From Dongia_B sp964406155 (lineage in GTDB: Bacteria > Pseudomonadota > Alphaproteobacteria > Dongiales > Dongiaceae), in NCBI GenBank assembly GCA_964406155.1, contig CAYOQR010000015.1, forward strand, positions 1-64,000: DNA of 64,000 nt, written 5' to 3'. A program made the position numbers and the translations under genes. This document shows, piece by piece, positions 1 through 8,743 of this stretch (the stretch's first letter is position 1; every line of letters starts with the position of its first letter). The notes beneath the pieces are model-generated. The model was not told the DNA's origin. It saw nothing but the letters and a program-made list of their open reading frames with translations, and did not search any database.

Positions 1-1
1 G

Positions 2-409
2 ACCGGCCTCTATCACGGCACGCAGCAGATCAACCAGGGCCAGATGGACCGCTGGAACATCGTCGCCACGCTGAACTACCTGCCGCATGACGACGAAGTG
101 AATATCTGCGTCGCCAAGTCGCCGACCTATGACAACGATGCCGGCCGCAAGACGATCGGCGCCATGGTGACCTGCGCCGAACTGACCCGCGCCGGCTTCA
201 TCAACGGTGATATCTCGACCGTCATGAGCCCGCGTACCGTCATCACCTGGGCCGAGAATGCCCGCATCTTCAACGATGTCGGCTTCGCCTTCCGCGTGTC
301 GTTCCTCAACAAATGCGATGAACTGGAACGACCGATCGTCGCCGAATACTACCAGCGTTGCTTCGGCGTCGACCTGAAGGACAGCGTGACCCGCGCCCAA
401 TTGGTCTGA
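2..409 (+). CDS. cobS: Aerobic cobaltochelatase subunit CobS, C-terminal part
   Basis: The window opens inside this gene; the last 135 codons are present. CobS is the AAA+ ATPase subunit of the aerobic, ATP-dependent cobaltochelatase (CobNST) that inserts cobalt into hydrogenobyrinic acid a,c-diamide. The visible part reads GLYHGTQQINQGQMDRW and then CPHD-like and FRVSFLNKCDE segments typical of the AAA+ lid end of CobS. The Walker motifs lie upstream of the window. The stop is 17 bp before cobT, so the two are almost certainly cotranscribed, as in other alphaproteobacteria. The identification rests on strong similarity of the tail and on the adjacent cobT. Confidence 0.93.
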   Translation, partial: TGLYHGTQQINQGQMDRWNIVATLNYLPHDDEVNICVAKSPTYDNDAGRKTIGAMVTCAELTRAGFINGDISTVMSPRTVITWAENARIFNDVGFAFRVSFLNKCDELERPIVAEYYQRCFGVDLKDSVTRAQLV

Positions 410-426
410 GAGCAAGGGGTCACGCG

Positions 427-2277
427 ATGACGTCCGGCCCGCATAATCCGCTGGAGGAATTCCGGCGTGTCACCGGCGCGACGATGCGCGCCATCGCCGA
501 GCGCGGCGATCTCCAGGCGAGCTTCTCGCCGGGGCCCGCCAATCTGCTCGGCAGCGAGGCGCGCCTGCCGCTGCCCGCCCGGCATCTGCCGGCGGCGGAG
601 GTGGCGTATGCCCGCGGCGAAGCCGACGCCATCGCCCTGAAGCTGCGCTATCACGACGCCAAGGTGAATGCCCGCGAATGCCCGAAGACGCCGCTCGCCC
701 GCGAAGTCTTCAATGCGGTGGAACAGGCGCGCGTCGAAGCTTTGGGCTGCCAGCGCATGAAGGGGGTCGCCGACAATCTGGCGGCCGCCCTCAACGAGCA
801 ATGCAAGCTGAAAGGCTTCTCCCGCATTAATACGCGGCAGGAAGCCAACATGGCCGACGTCATGCGCCTGCTGGTGCGTGAGGCGATTACCGGCCAGCCG
901 GTTCCCGAGACGGCCAAGACCATGGTCGATCTGTGGCGCACCGATCTCGACCCCAAGGTACGCAACGACATCGCTCATCTGCGCGACAACCTGCATGACC
1001 AGCGCGCTTATGCCAAGGCCGTTCGCCGCCTGCTCGCCGATCTCGAAATGGAAGCGAGCGACGAGGATTTCGATTCCAGCGACGACCAGAGCGAGGATCA
1101 GGACGATCAGCAGAACCAGCCCGACGACCAGCCTCAGGAGCAGGGCGGCGAACAGGGCGAGAGCGAACAGCAGCCGCCGATGGAGAAGTCCGCCTCGGAG
1201 GGCGAAGCCGATGCCGAGGAAGTCGCCGGCAGCGAAGAAGAAATGGACATGCCGACCGAGGACGGGGAAGAGCAACCCGGCAAACCCGGCCGGCGCAACG
1301 AGCACGATCTCGGCCGCAATCGCCATGAACCGGCTTATCGCGCCTACACCACGCAATTCGACGAGGTGATCGGCGCCGAGGAACTGTGCGATGCCGACGA
1401 GCTCACCCGTCTGCGGCAGATGCTCGACCAGCAATTGGTCAATCTGCAGGCCGTCGTCGCCAAGCTGGCGAACCGCCTGCAGCGCCGGCTGCTCGCCAAG
1501 CAGAACCGGTCCTGGAACTTCGACCTGGAAGAAGGCCTGCTCGATGCCGCCCGCCTGCCGCGGGTCATCGTCAATCCGGAACTGCCGCTGAGCTACAAGC
1601 AGGAAAGCGATACTGAGTTCCGCGACACGGTCGTCACGCTGCTGATCGACAATTCCGGCTCCATGCGCGGCCGGCCGATCACTGTCGCCGCCATGACCGG
1701 CGATATCCTCGCCCGCACCCTGGAACGCTGCGGCGTGAAGGTCGAGATCCTCGGCTTCACCACCCGCATGTGGAAGGGCGGCCAGGCACGGGAATCCTGG
1801 ATCGCCGCCAACAAGCCGGCCAATCCAGGGCGCCTGAACGATTTGCGCCATATCGTTTACAAATCGGCCGATACGCCTTGGCGGCGGGCCCGCAAGAATC
1901 TGGGCCTGATGCTGCGCGAAGGCATCCTCAAGGAGAATATCGACGGCGAGGCTCTGCTCTGGGCGCATCAGCGGCTGATCGGGCGACCCGAGCAGCGCAA
2001 GATCCTGATGGTGATTTCGGACGGCGCGCCGGTCGACGATTCCACCCTCTCGGTCAATCCCGGCAACTATCTCGAACAGCATCTGCGTGAGGCCATCGAC
2101 TGGATCGAGACCCGCTCAGCCGTGGAGGTCGCCGCCATCGGCATCGGTCATGACGTCACCCGCTATTACCGGCGGGCGGTCACCATCGTCGATGCCGAGC
2201 AGCTCGGCGGAACCGTCCTGGAACAATTGGCCGCCTTGTTCGAGGAAGACCATCTGCCGCGCCGCCGGCGCCGCTGA
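427..2277 (+). CDS. cobT: Aerobic cobaltochelatase subunit CobT
   Basis: 616 residues, close to the ~630 usual for CobT, the VWA-domain partner of CobS in the cobaltochelatase that loads cobalt during aerobic B12 synthesis. A helical N-terminal part is followed by a very acidic Asp/Glu/Gln-rich linker (about residues 208-290). The C-terminal von Willebrand A domain has a MIDAS motif DNSGSMRG starting near residue 408 and later VISDGAPVDD. The ATG at 427 is preferred over upstream in-frame starts, which would overlap cobS and add residues unlike the family; MTSGPHNPLEEFRR is a typical CobT beginning. It is the second gene of a cobST unit. Confidence 0.95.
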   Translation: MTSGPHNPLEEFRRVTGATMRAIAERGDLQASFSPGPANLLGSEARLPLPARHLPAAEVAYARGEADAIALKLRYHDAKVNARECPKTPLAREVFNAVEQARVEALGCQRMKGVADNLAAALNEQCKLKGFSRINTRQEANMADVMRLLVREAITGQPVPETAKTMVDLWRTDLDPKVRNDIAHLRDNLHDQRAYAKAVRRLLADLEMEASDEDFDSSDDQSEDQDDQQNQPDDQPQEQGGEQGESEQQPPMEKSASEGEADAEEVAGSEEEMDMPTEDGEEQPGKPGRRNEHDLGRNRHEPAYRAYTTQFDEVIGAEELCDADELTRLRQMLDQQLVNLQAVVAKLANRLQRRLLAKQNRSWNFDLEEGLLDAARLPRVIVNPELPLSYKQESDTEFRDTVVTLLIDNSGSMRGRPITVAAMTGDILARTLERCGVKVEILGFTTRMWKGGQARESWIAANKPANPGRLNDLRHIVYKSADTPWRRARKNLGLMLREGILKENIDGEALLWAHQRLIGRPEQRKILMVISDGAPVDDSTLSVNPGNYLEQHLREAIDWIETRSAVEVAAIGIGHDVTRYYRRAVTIVDAEQLGGTVLEQLAALFEEDHLPRRRRR

Positions 2278-2407
2278 CCCGGCCCTCGCCCGCTCGCGCC
2301 TCGCTCAACCGGTCCTTGTGGTGCGCGCTTTCGCCGAACATTGAGGCGTGACGCTATCCGCCGATCCGGGCAGAATATCCCGGTCAGGAATGGGTCAGGG
2401 GCGAGAC

Positions 2408-3391
2408 ATGAGCGGACATCGTCAAGACAAGGCAATCCCCGCCGGCGGGTCTGTAGCCGGCGGGTCCGTGGCCATCGCATCCGAGGCAAGCGCGTCTATG
2501 GGCAGCCGGCCGCGCCGTCAGTCCATCGCCTCCCTGGCCGCCACTGTCGCCCTGGTCGCCGGCCTGGCGATCGCATCCGTCCTCGGCATGGCATCAGCGC
2601 GGGCCGACACGATCGACACGCTGAAGACGCGCAAGACCATTCTCCTTGGTGTGCGTCCCGACCAGCCGCCCTTTTCGCAGATCGACAAGGATGGCAAGCC
2701 GCACGGCTATTCCGTCGCACTGTGCGAGGAGATCGTCCAGGCCCTGCGCGACTCCCAGAACATTCCCGATCTCGCCATCAGATACGTCACCGTCAGCGCC
2801 GATTCCCGCTTCAGCGATTTGGCCTCGGGCAAGATCGACATGCTCTGCGAAGGCACTTCGCAGACCATCCAGCGGATGCAGAAATTCGACTTCACCCTGC
2901 AGATCTGGGTCTCCGGCGTCAGCCTGATGACCCGCACCGACACGACGATCGGCAGCATGAAGGATCTGGAGGGCCGCCGCATCGGCGTGGTCGGCAATAC
3001 CACGACCGAGGGCATGCTGCGCGCGACACTGCAACGCCTGCTGATCACCGGCGAGGTGGTGACCTTCGAGAGCCATAACTCGGCCTTGCGCTCGCTCCTC
3101 GATAAGAAGATCGACGCCTATTTCGGCGACCGCGACACGCTGATGGTCCTGCGCAACCAGAGCAAGGACCCGACCAAGGTCAAGGTCGCCGAGGAAACCC
3201 TCAGCGTCGAGCCCTTCGGCCTGGTGGTCCGGCAGAACGATTACCGCCTGAAGCTCGCCGCCGATCTCACCTTGTCGCGCCTCTATCGCTCAAACAAGAT
3301 TCAGGAAATCTTCCAGACCTATTTCCCCAATGCCGAACCCAGCGCGCTCTTGAAGGCGCTGTTCGTCCTGCAGGCGATCCCGGAAATCTGA
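2408..3391 (+). CDS. Amino-acid-type ABC transporter solute-binding protein (SBP family 3)
   Basis: Periplasmic solute-binding protein of the amino acid (family 3) type. A basic-hydrophobic signal segment (RPRRQSIASLAATVALVA...) ends near ASARA. The mature part begins DTIDTLKTRKTILLGVRPDQ and has the family features PPFSQIDKDGKPHGYSVALC and a fold-switch segment GRRIGVVGNTT. The ATG at 2408 has a GGGG Shine-Dalgarno stretch. An ATG at 2498 would give a more normal 36-residue signal peptide, so the start is uncertain. No permease or ATPase gene lies nearby, so it is an orphan binding protein and its ligand cannot be named. It follows cobT by 130 bp and is convergent with the hydrolase gene. 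Confidence 0.85.
   Translation: MSGHRQDKAIPAGGSVAGGSVAIASEASASMGSRPRRQSIASLAATVALVAGLAIASVLGMASARADTIDTLKTRKTILLGVRPDQPPFSQIDKDGKPHGYSVALCEEIVQALRDSQNIPDLAIRYVTVSADSRFSDLASGKIDMLCEGTSQTIQRMQKFDFTLQIWVSGVSLMTRTDTTIGSMKDLEGRRIGVVGNTTTEGMLRATLQRLLITGEVVTFESHNSALRSLLDKKIDAYFGDRDTLMVLRNQSKDPTKVKVAEETLSVEPFGLVVRQNDYRLKLAADLTLSRLYRSNKIQEIFQTYFPNAEPSALLKALFVLQAIPEI
2441..2470 (+). repeat. 15-bp tandem duplication
   Basis: Two adjacent 15-bp units (gccggcgggtctgta and gccggcgggtccgtg, 13 of 15 identical). If the gene starts at 2408 they encode a repeated AGGSV; if it starts at 2498 they are in the leader. Confidence 0.8.
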
Positions 3392-3410
3392 CAGCTCGAA
3401 ACCGGGCGGA

Positions 3411-4181
3411 TCAGCCGCCGATCGTCTGTTTGAGGAAAGCCACGGTGCGGTCCCAGGCCTGCCGCGCCTCCGCCGCTTCGTAATTTTGCCCGGTCGGATT
3501 GGCGAAGGCGTGGTTGGCGTCGTAGCGATAGATCGTCGCCTTCTTGCCGATCTTCTTCATCCGCGCTTCGAACACGTCGACCGAGGCCGGCGTGATGTAT
3601 TGGTCGCGATTTCCGAAGTGCCCCAGAACCGGCCCCTTCAGCGTCTGCAAGGCCGCTTCGTCGGGGGTCACGTCGCCATAATAGATCACGGTGGCATCGA
3701 CCGGCCGGGCGAGCGACGTGCGCAGTGACCAGCCGCCGCCGAAGCACCAGCCGATCGTTGCCAGCTTACCCGTGCAATCCGGGCGCCGGCGCAGATAATC
3801 CACCCAGGTGGTGAGCGTCTCGATCGCCTGCTTGGGTTCGACCGCACCGGAAAGAAGCTCGGCGGTGGCGGAATCCTTCGCCACCTTGCCGTCGTAGAGA
3901 TCCGCCGCCAGGCTGAGATAGCCGAGTTTCGTCAGTTCGGCGGCGACGCCCTTGATCTGGTCGTTCAGCCCCCACCACTCATGCACCAGCAGAACAGCGC
4001 CCGCCGGCACCTTGGCCGGAATGCCGAGCGCGGCCGAGATCTTGCGTCCGCTGGGCGTCTTGGTGGTGACCGTCGTCAGGCTCCCGGCCGCCATCGCAAG
4101 TTTTACCGGGTCCGCCAGCAGGGCCGCGAGGGACAAGCCGGCCAGGCCGGTCACGACATGACGGCGTGGAACATCGTTCAT
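3411..4181 (-). CDS. Dienelactone hydrolase family protein, exported by Tat
   Basis: 256 residues of the alpha/beta-hydrolase dienelactone hydrolase family. The catalytic triad appears as Cys in IGWCFGGG, Asp in FGNRDQYITP and His in YDANHAFANP; the VHEWWGLN segment carries the partner Glu. A twin-arginine leader (DVPRRHVVTGLAGLSLAAL, then an Ala-rich end before GSLTTVTT) suggests a folded periplasmic enzyme. The start at 4181 is chosen because a GGAGG lies five bases upstream; an ATG four codons earlier is possible. The substrate is unknown. It stands alone, convergent with the solute-binding protein and 64 bp downstream of the transporter gene on the same strand. Confidence 0.88.
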   Translation of the reverse strand: MNDVPRRHVVTGLAGLSLAALLADPVKLAMAAGSLTTVTTKTPSGRKISAALGIPAKVPAGAVLLVHEWWGLNDQIKGVAAELTKLGYLSLAADLYDGKVAKDSATAELLSGAVEPKQAIETLTTWVDYLRRRPDCTGKLATIGWCFGGGWSLRTSLARPVDATVIYYGDVTPDEAALQTLKGPVLGHFGNRDQYITPASVDVFEARMKKIGKKATIYRYDANHAFANPTGQNYEAAEARQAWDRTVAFLKQTIGG

Positions 4182-4245
4182 CACTGCCTCCATCGTCACA
4201 GCACGATGGAGGCAGCTTACATCCGTCCCCGCGCGGGAAGATAGA

Positions 4246-5082
4246 TCACGACAAGGCCGGCGCCGAAGCCAGCTCCTGGGACTGGTTCTCCCGCTGGTAG
4301 CGGAGCCGGTCTTCCGGCGGCAGGAACCAGCCGGCGACATAGATGAAGGGCGCCTCGGCCATGGCCATGGCGAGACGGATCCAATAGGTGCCGATGATAT
4401 AGGTGAAGACCAGCGCGCTGATGGTGATCGGCGTTTCGCCGAGGATCCAGGGGAAGATCACCCAAGCGAGGCTGTTGAAGATGGTGTTGTCGATCAGGGC
4501 CGAGACCGCCGTCGATCCGGCGGCGCGCAGCCACATATGCCGGCTGCCGGTCCAGGCGCGGATTCGCTGGAAGATCAGCACATCGTTGAACTGGCTGATC
4601 AGATAGCTGGTCATGCTGGCCGCGAGCAGGGTCGGGGCCGGCAGGAACAGGGCCATGATGTGATCGTGATTGGGCAGCGACCAGGCCATGTCGGCACCGG
4701 CCTCGGCCGGTGTCAGCGGCCGGTAGCCCATGGCGAGGATCATCATGGTCGTCATCATCAGCATGGCGGCGAAGCCGAGCCAGATGCCGCGCTTCGCCAT
4801 CCTGCGTCCGTAATATTCCGTCAGGATATCGGTGCAGAGATAGGACGAGGCGAAGAGCACGGTGCCAAGCGCCGTCGGATCGCTGAAGATCTCGAACTTG
4901 ACCGCTTTCAATACCTGGATATTGGCGCCGACGATGCCGATGGCGATATAGACGAACAGCCCCGCCGGGCCGAACAGCCGCAGCATGACCGGAATGAGGC
5001 TGAAGCAGATGAGCACTTCGATGACCAGCATTGCCTCGGGCGGCAAGCCGTTCATCCAATGCACCACATTGGACAACAACAT
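4246..5082 (-). CDS. Queuosine precursor transporter (VUT/YhhQ family)
   Basis: 278-residue integral membrane protein of the VUT (DUF165) family, whose characterised members import queuine or preQ0/preQ1 for tRNA queuosine modification. About six to seven membrane helices are visible. Family segments include SYLCTDILTEYYGRRMAKRG and SALIDNTIFNSLAWV. The start at 5082 has an AAAGGGA ribosome site six bases upstream; a longer open frame to 5250 lacks one and would place non-membrane residues in front. I looked for a preQ1 riboswitch in the spacer to rpmB and saw none I could support. Confidence 0.87.
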   Translation of the reverse strand: MLLSNVVHWMNGLPPEAMLVIEVLICFSLIPVMLRLFGPAGLFVYIAIGIVGANIQVLKAVKFEIFSDPTALGTVLFASSYLCTDILTEYYGRRMAKRGIWLGFAAMLMMTTMMILAMGYRPLTPAEAGADMAWSLPNHDHIMALFLPAPTLLAASMTSYLISQFNDVLIFQRIRAWTGSRHMWLRAAGSTAVSALIDNTIFNSLAWVIFPWILGETPITISALVFTYIIGTYWIRLAMAMAEAPFIYVAGWFLPPEDRLRYQRENQSQELASAPALS

Positions 5083-5264
5083 AGAATCCCTTTCTCGGTG
5101 ACCGGGGACATACCCGGGCGAGCCAAAAGGTTGCGAGACGAGAGCGCCGCCTTGCGGAAAACCCCCGACGAGCGATCCCCTGCAGCCGGTGACCGGGATG
5201 ATGCCCAGGCGGCTGCGCCAGTGCCGCATAAGCGGCGATGGCGGGATCACGGCGAATCATAAGC

Positions 5265-5293
5265 AAAGAAAAACCCGCGGCAAGCGCGGGTTT
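5265..5293 (-). terminator. Intrinsic terminator of rpmB
   Basis: Perfect 8-bp stem (aaacccgc 5271-5278 with gcgggttt 5286-5293) and a 7-nt loop. On the minus-strand transcript it is followed by a run of five U. It lies 68 bp beyond the rpmB stop and separates rpmB from the transporter gene. Confidence 0.88.
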
Positions 5294-5360
5294 CTCAAAC
5301 TCTATCCATCTCGGCCCTCTAACGGGCGGTCGCCCGTCAAGTACCGACGACAGATCTATC

Positions 5361-5657
5361 TCAGGCGGCCTTGGCCTTGGCGGCGGCCTTCTCGATGCGG
5401 CGCTTCAGCTTGAGGCCTTCATCGGTGAGCTTGCTGTCCGCGGTGTCGAGCAGATAGGCGTCGATGCCGCCATTGTGTTCGATGGTGCGGATCGCATTCA
5501 CCGTCAGGCGGAGCTTCACCGACTGACCGAGGGTGTCGGACAGCAGCGAGGTTTCCTGCAGATTCGGCAGGAAGCGGCGCTTGGTCTTGTTATTGGCATG
5601 GCTGACATTATTGCCAACCTGAACACCCTTGCCGGTGATGGCGCAACGACGAGCCAT
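5361..5657 (-). CDS. rpmB: 50S ribosomal protein L28
   Basis: 98-residue L28 of the large ribosomal subunit. The start MARRCAITGKG and the SHANNKTKRRFLPNL segment are diagnostic. The C-terminus is a lysine/alanine tail (KRRIEKAAAKAKAA), as is usual in alphaproteobacteria. The ATG at 5657 is preferred over a TTG two codons upstream; an AAAGGA ribosome site precedes it. It appears to be a single-gene unit ending in the hairpin at 5265-5293. None of the usual L28 zinc cysteines is present, so this is the zinc-independent form. Confidence 0.97.
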   Translation of the reverse strand: MARRCAITGKGVQVGNNVSHANNKTKRRFLPNLQETSLLSDTLGQSVKLRLTVNAIRTIEHNGGIDAYLLDTADSKLTDEGLKLKRRIEKAAAKAKAA

Positions 5658-5698
5658 GACCAAATCCTTTTCTTTTCAGCAACTTATCTAAACCAAAG

Positions 5699-5724
5699 TG
5701 GCCGGAATGCGTTGTTTCCGGCCA
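5699..5724 (-). terminator. Hairpin upstream of rpmB (weak terminator or leader element)
   Basis: Perfect 9-bp arms (tggccggaa and ttccggcca) with an 8-nt loop, between the DMT transporter stop and the rpmB start, both on the minus strand. The following U stretch is poor (CUUUGGUUU). It may be the end of the DMT transcript or part of the rpmB leader. Confidence 0.45.
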
Positions 5725-5778
5725 AGTCGCGGCGGTTCTACCGGTTTAACGCCGCTAGGTCAAGGCGATTCCACCCTT

Positions 5779-6687
5779 TCAACCCTGCTGCGGGGCCAGG
5801 GCTGGAGCCGCCTTTCGCCGGTGGAGGACGATGGCAACCCCCGCCAGAACCGCCAGACCGCCGGCAATGGCGAAACGATCCGGCACCTCGCCGAAGAACA
5901 GGAAACCGGCGGCAAAGGCAAGCGGCAAGGAAAGGAAGGTGCAGGCCGCCTTGATCCGGACCGGCGCCCGGCGCAAGGCCGTGATGCTGAGGGTGCCGTA
6001 AAAAGTCCCGCAGACCGCCACCCCGATCAGCGCAAGATGCCCTGAGATGTCCATCGGCTGCCAATGCGGCAGGGCGATCGGCGCCATGCCGATCGAGGTC
6101 GTCACCGCCATCCAGAACATGAGCGACAGGACATGCTCGTCGCGGCCGACCGAGCGGGTCAGCACCAGCATGCCGCCCCAGCAGAGCGCCCCCAGGACGG
6201 CGATGAGCAGATCGAGATTGAGCGCCCAGCCGTTCAGCCCCGTCATCAGGAGGATGCCCGCGACGGCCAGGGCGATCCCACCGAGGCGGCGGCCGGAAAC
6301 CGGTTCCTTCAGGAAAAGCGCGGCCAGGGCCACCCCGCCCAGCGGCTCCAGGAAAAAGACCGCCACCACCACCGAGAGCGGCAGATGCGCCAGCGCGTAA
6401 TAGAGCGAGAAACTGGCGAAGAGATTGAGCGCCGCCCGGAACAGATAGATCGGCCGCCAGATCGGGCCGGGGCGCACCCTGAGGACGATCAGGATCGGCG
6501 CCAGGGCGATGGCGCCATAGATCCAGCGCATCATGGTGATCTGCGTTGGCGGCGCGTGCAGGGCCGCCGCCTTGGCCAGGACATCCATGGCGACGCCGGC
6601 GACCACCGCCGACACCGCCATGAAGATGGCGATGAGATGCCCCTCTTCCGCCGCTGCCGGCTGCCCTCCATCCTCACGCTGTCGCAT
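5779..6687 (-). CDS. DMT superfamily transporter (EamA family)
   Basis: 302 residues with ten predicted membrane helices arranged as two EamA repeats, the drug/metabolite transporter architecture. Family-like segments include the first-repeat FLEPLGGVALAALFLKEPVSG and the second-repeat FLSLPLAFAAGFLFFGEVPD. It probably exports a small metabolite or amino-acid-like compound; the substrate cannot be predicted. It is divergent from the LysR-type gene with only 28 bp between the annotated starts, a layout in which the LysR protein usually controls the neighbour. The 28-bp gap is unusually short for a shared promoter, so one of the starts may be too far upstream. Confidence 0.87.
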   Translation of the reverse strand: MRQREDGGQPAAAEEGHLIAIFMAVSAVVAGVAMDVLAKAAALHAPPTQITMMRWIYGAIALAPILIVLRVRPGPIWRPIYLFRAALNLFASFSLYYALAHLPLSVVVAVFFLEPLGGVALAALFLKEPVSGRRLGGIALAVAGILLMTGLNGWALNLDLLIAVLGALCWGGMLVLTRSVGRDEHVLSLMFWMAVTTSIGMAPIALPHWQPMDISGHLALIGVAVCGTFYGTLSITALRRAPVRIKAACTFLSLPLAFAAGFLFFGEVPDRFAIAGGLAVLAGVAIVLHRRKAAPALAPQQG

Positions 6688-6715
6688 TGACCGCTTCCTG
6701 CTCCGCCATGATGAT

Positions 6716-7753
6716 ATGGCTATGGCAGAAAACAGATCACGCGCGCAACGCAGGAAAACGCCGCCAAGGCTCAGCTTTTCTGAGCCTGCCGATCCGTCCC
6801 GTGGAAGTGCCCATGGTGGAGATCACGGAGGAGGATCCCGGCACCTGCCGCCGCTCAATGCGGTTCGCGCCTTCGAGGCGGCGGCACGGCATCAGGGCTT
6901 TGCCCGCGCGGCGGCCGAGCTGAATGTCTCGCCGGGCGCCGTCAGCCGCCAGGTGAAGCTGCTGGAGGAAGCCCTCGGCACCGTCCTGTTCCGGCGTGAG
7001 GCGCAGGCCGTGCACCTCACCGATCATGGCCGCAAACTGCTGCCCCTGGCGCGGCAGGCCTTCGACCTTTTGCAGCGGATGCACCCGAATCGCGGGCGCA
7101 GCGACACCTTGCGACTGCAGGTCTCCTCCAGCCTCTATCTGCGCTGGCTGATGCCGCGCCTGATCGATCTCAAACGCCAGCAGCCGGCATTGAAGCTCGA
7201 CCTTGCGATCAGCGGCACGGCTGCCATGGACCCGGGTACCGCCGATGTCATGATCTACTACCGGCGCCGCGCCCCAATTCCGGGGCAGGGACTTCAGGGG
7301 CGAAATGTTCCGAGGCGAGGGGAAGAGGCGGAGAGTGACCTGCTCTTCGCCGATGGCTCGGTCCTGGCCTGCGTTCCAGCCCTGCTGGGCCGCCGCCGAC
7401 CACCCTTGCCGCTGACCATGCTCCACCACCTGCCGCTGCTGCTGAACACGCCCGATGGCTGGGATTGGCGGCTCCTCGCCGATCGGATCGGCCTCCCGGA
7501 CCTGCCGCTGAACGACGCCGACAGTTTCGATCTCGACGACAGCGCCATCCAGGCGACACTGGCGGGACAAGGCATCGGCCTGGTCGAGCAGCGTTTCGTC
7601 GCCGCGCAACTGGCCGCCGGCCAGCTCATCCGTCCCTTCGACCTGCCGCCCCTCTCGTTTGGCGAATATCGCATCCATTGGTCGCCGCGAATCCTGCGCC
7701 GCCGCGACGCGCGGCTGCTGCGCGAGTGGCTTCTTGCGGAAGCCGCAAACTGA
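6716..7753 (+). CDS. LysR-family transcriptional regulator (GcvA-like)
   Basis: The N-terminal winged helix contains LNAVRAFEAAARHQGFARAA, SPGAVSRQVKLLEEALG and LFRREAQAVHLTDHGRKLLP, close to the GcvA/AmpR group. A type 2 periplasmic-binding-like effector domain follows and is shorter and more arginine-rich than usual (RRRAPIPGQGLQGRNVPRRG). The start is uncertain: ATG at 6716 or 6722, both without a clear ribosome site, leave a 40-residue basic-polar N-terminal extension before the DNA-binding domain. It probably controls the divergent DMT transporter. Confidence 0.85.
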   Translation: MAMAENRSRAQRRKTPPRLSFSEPADPSRGSAHGGDHGGGSRHLPPLNAVRAFEAAARHQGFARAAAELNVSPGAVSRQVKLLEEALGTVLFRREAQAVHLTDHGRKLLPLARQAFDLLQRMHPNRGRSDTLRLQVSSSLYLRWLMPRLIDLKRQQPALKLDLAISGTAAMDPGTADVMIYYRRRAPIPGQGLQGRNVPRRGEEAESDLLFADGSVLACVPALLGRRRPPLPLTMLHHLPLLLNTPDGWDWRLLADRIGLPDLPLNDADSFDLDDSAIQATLAGQGIGLVEQRFVAAQLAAGQLIRPFDLPPLSFGEYRIHWSPRILRRRDARLLREWLLAEAAN

Positions 7754-7762
7754 TCGGACCGG

Positions 7763-8743
7763 CTAACCCTTGAAGAAACGCGCCAGCAGGTCGCGTGCGG
7801 CGGCACCCGGCGTGGTCTTGCCCGCCACCACCCGGGCTTCCAGCTCCACCAGACGTTCGGTGATGCCGGGATGTGCCTTCAGGGCCTCCAGCAGGCTGTC
7901 GGACAATTCGCGCCACAGCCAGGCACGGGCCTGATCCCGCCGCCGCGCCGTCAGCTCGCCACTCTTTCCCATCTGCCGGTCGAAGGCCACGACCTTCTCC
8001 CAGACCTCGGCAATACCCTGCACACGCAGCGCCGAACATTGCACGACCTCGGTCTTCCAGGCCTGGTGCAAAGGATGCATAAGGCCCAGGGCATTGCGGT
8101 AATCGGCGGCGGTGCGCTGGGCCGCCGCCTGCAGGTCGCCATCCGCCTTGTTGACGATGATGAGATCGGCAAGCTCCATGATGCCGCGCTTGATGCCCTG
8201 CAAATCGTCGCCACCCGCCGGCAGCAGCAGCAGCAGGAACATATCGACCAGTTCGGCGACCGTGGTCTCCGACTGGCCGACGCCGACCGTTTCGACAACG
8301 ATGAGATCGAAACCGGCCGCCTCGCAGATCAGCAAGGCCTCGCGGGTGCGGCGGGCAACGCCGCCCAGGGCCAAGCCCGCCGGCGAGGGCCGGATGAAGG
8401 CCTCGTGCCGGCGTGACAATTCCTCCATCCGGGTCTTGTCGCCCAGGATAGAGCCGCCGGAAACGCGCGAGGACGGGTCCACCGCCAGGACGGCGAGGCG
8501 CTTCCCCTGGTCGATCACATACTGGCCGAAGCTTTCGATGAAGGTCGATTTGCCGACACCCGGGGGTCCGGAAATGCCAAGGCGGATGGATTTGCCGGTC
8601 GCCGGCAGCAGCCGGTCCAGGAGGGCTTCGCCCGCCCGCCGATGATCCGGCCGGTCGGATTCCACCAGGGTGATGGCACGTGCGAGGGCGCGTCGGTCGC
8701 CGGCCAGAAGCTTCTCCGCCAGAGCGGCAATATCAATACTCAT
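7763..8743 (-). CDS. meaB: Methylmalonyl-CoA mutase-associated GTPase MeaB
   Basis: 326-residue G3E-family P-loop GTPase that gates cofactor loading into, and protects, methylmalonyl-CoA mutase. The Walker A motif is GPPGVGKST (residues 59-67). The Mg/switch segments are DPSSRVSGGSILGDKTRM and ETVGVGQSE, and the guanine-specificity motif is NKAD. Its ATG overlaps the last four bases of the ABC transporter gene, so translation is probably coupled. It is the last gene of the minus-strand cluster that begins with scpA, its client enzyme, but two unrelated-looking genes lie between them, which is not the usual adjacent arrangement. Confidence 0.95.
   Translation of the reverse strand: MSIDIAALAEKLLAGDRRALARAITLVESDRPDHRRAGEALLDRLLPATGKSIRLGISGPPGVGKSTFIESFGQYVIDQGKRLAVLAVDPSSRVSGGSILGDKTRMEELSRRHEAFIRPSPAGLALGGVARRTREALLICEAAGFDLIVVETVGVGQSETTVAELVDMFLLLLLPAGGDDLQGIKRGIMELADLIIVNKADGDLQAAAQRTAADYRNALGLMHPLHQAWKTEVVQCSALRVQGIAEVWEKVVAFDRQMGKSGELTARRRDQARAWLWRELSDSLLEALKAHPGITERLVELEARVVAGKTTPGAAARDLLARFFKG

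Noticed and set aside
349..2082. 577-codon open frame on the minus strand opposite cobT
   Set aside because: It mirrors the cobT codon pattern in a GC-rich genome; its product is a biased string with no family features, whereas cobT is unmistakable.
5083..5264. preQ1 riboswitch before the queuosine-precursor transporter
   Set aside because: No preQ1-I, -II or -III core could be recognised in the spacer; what stands out is the rpmB terminator.
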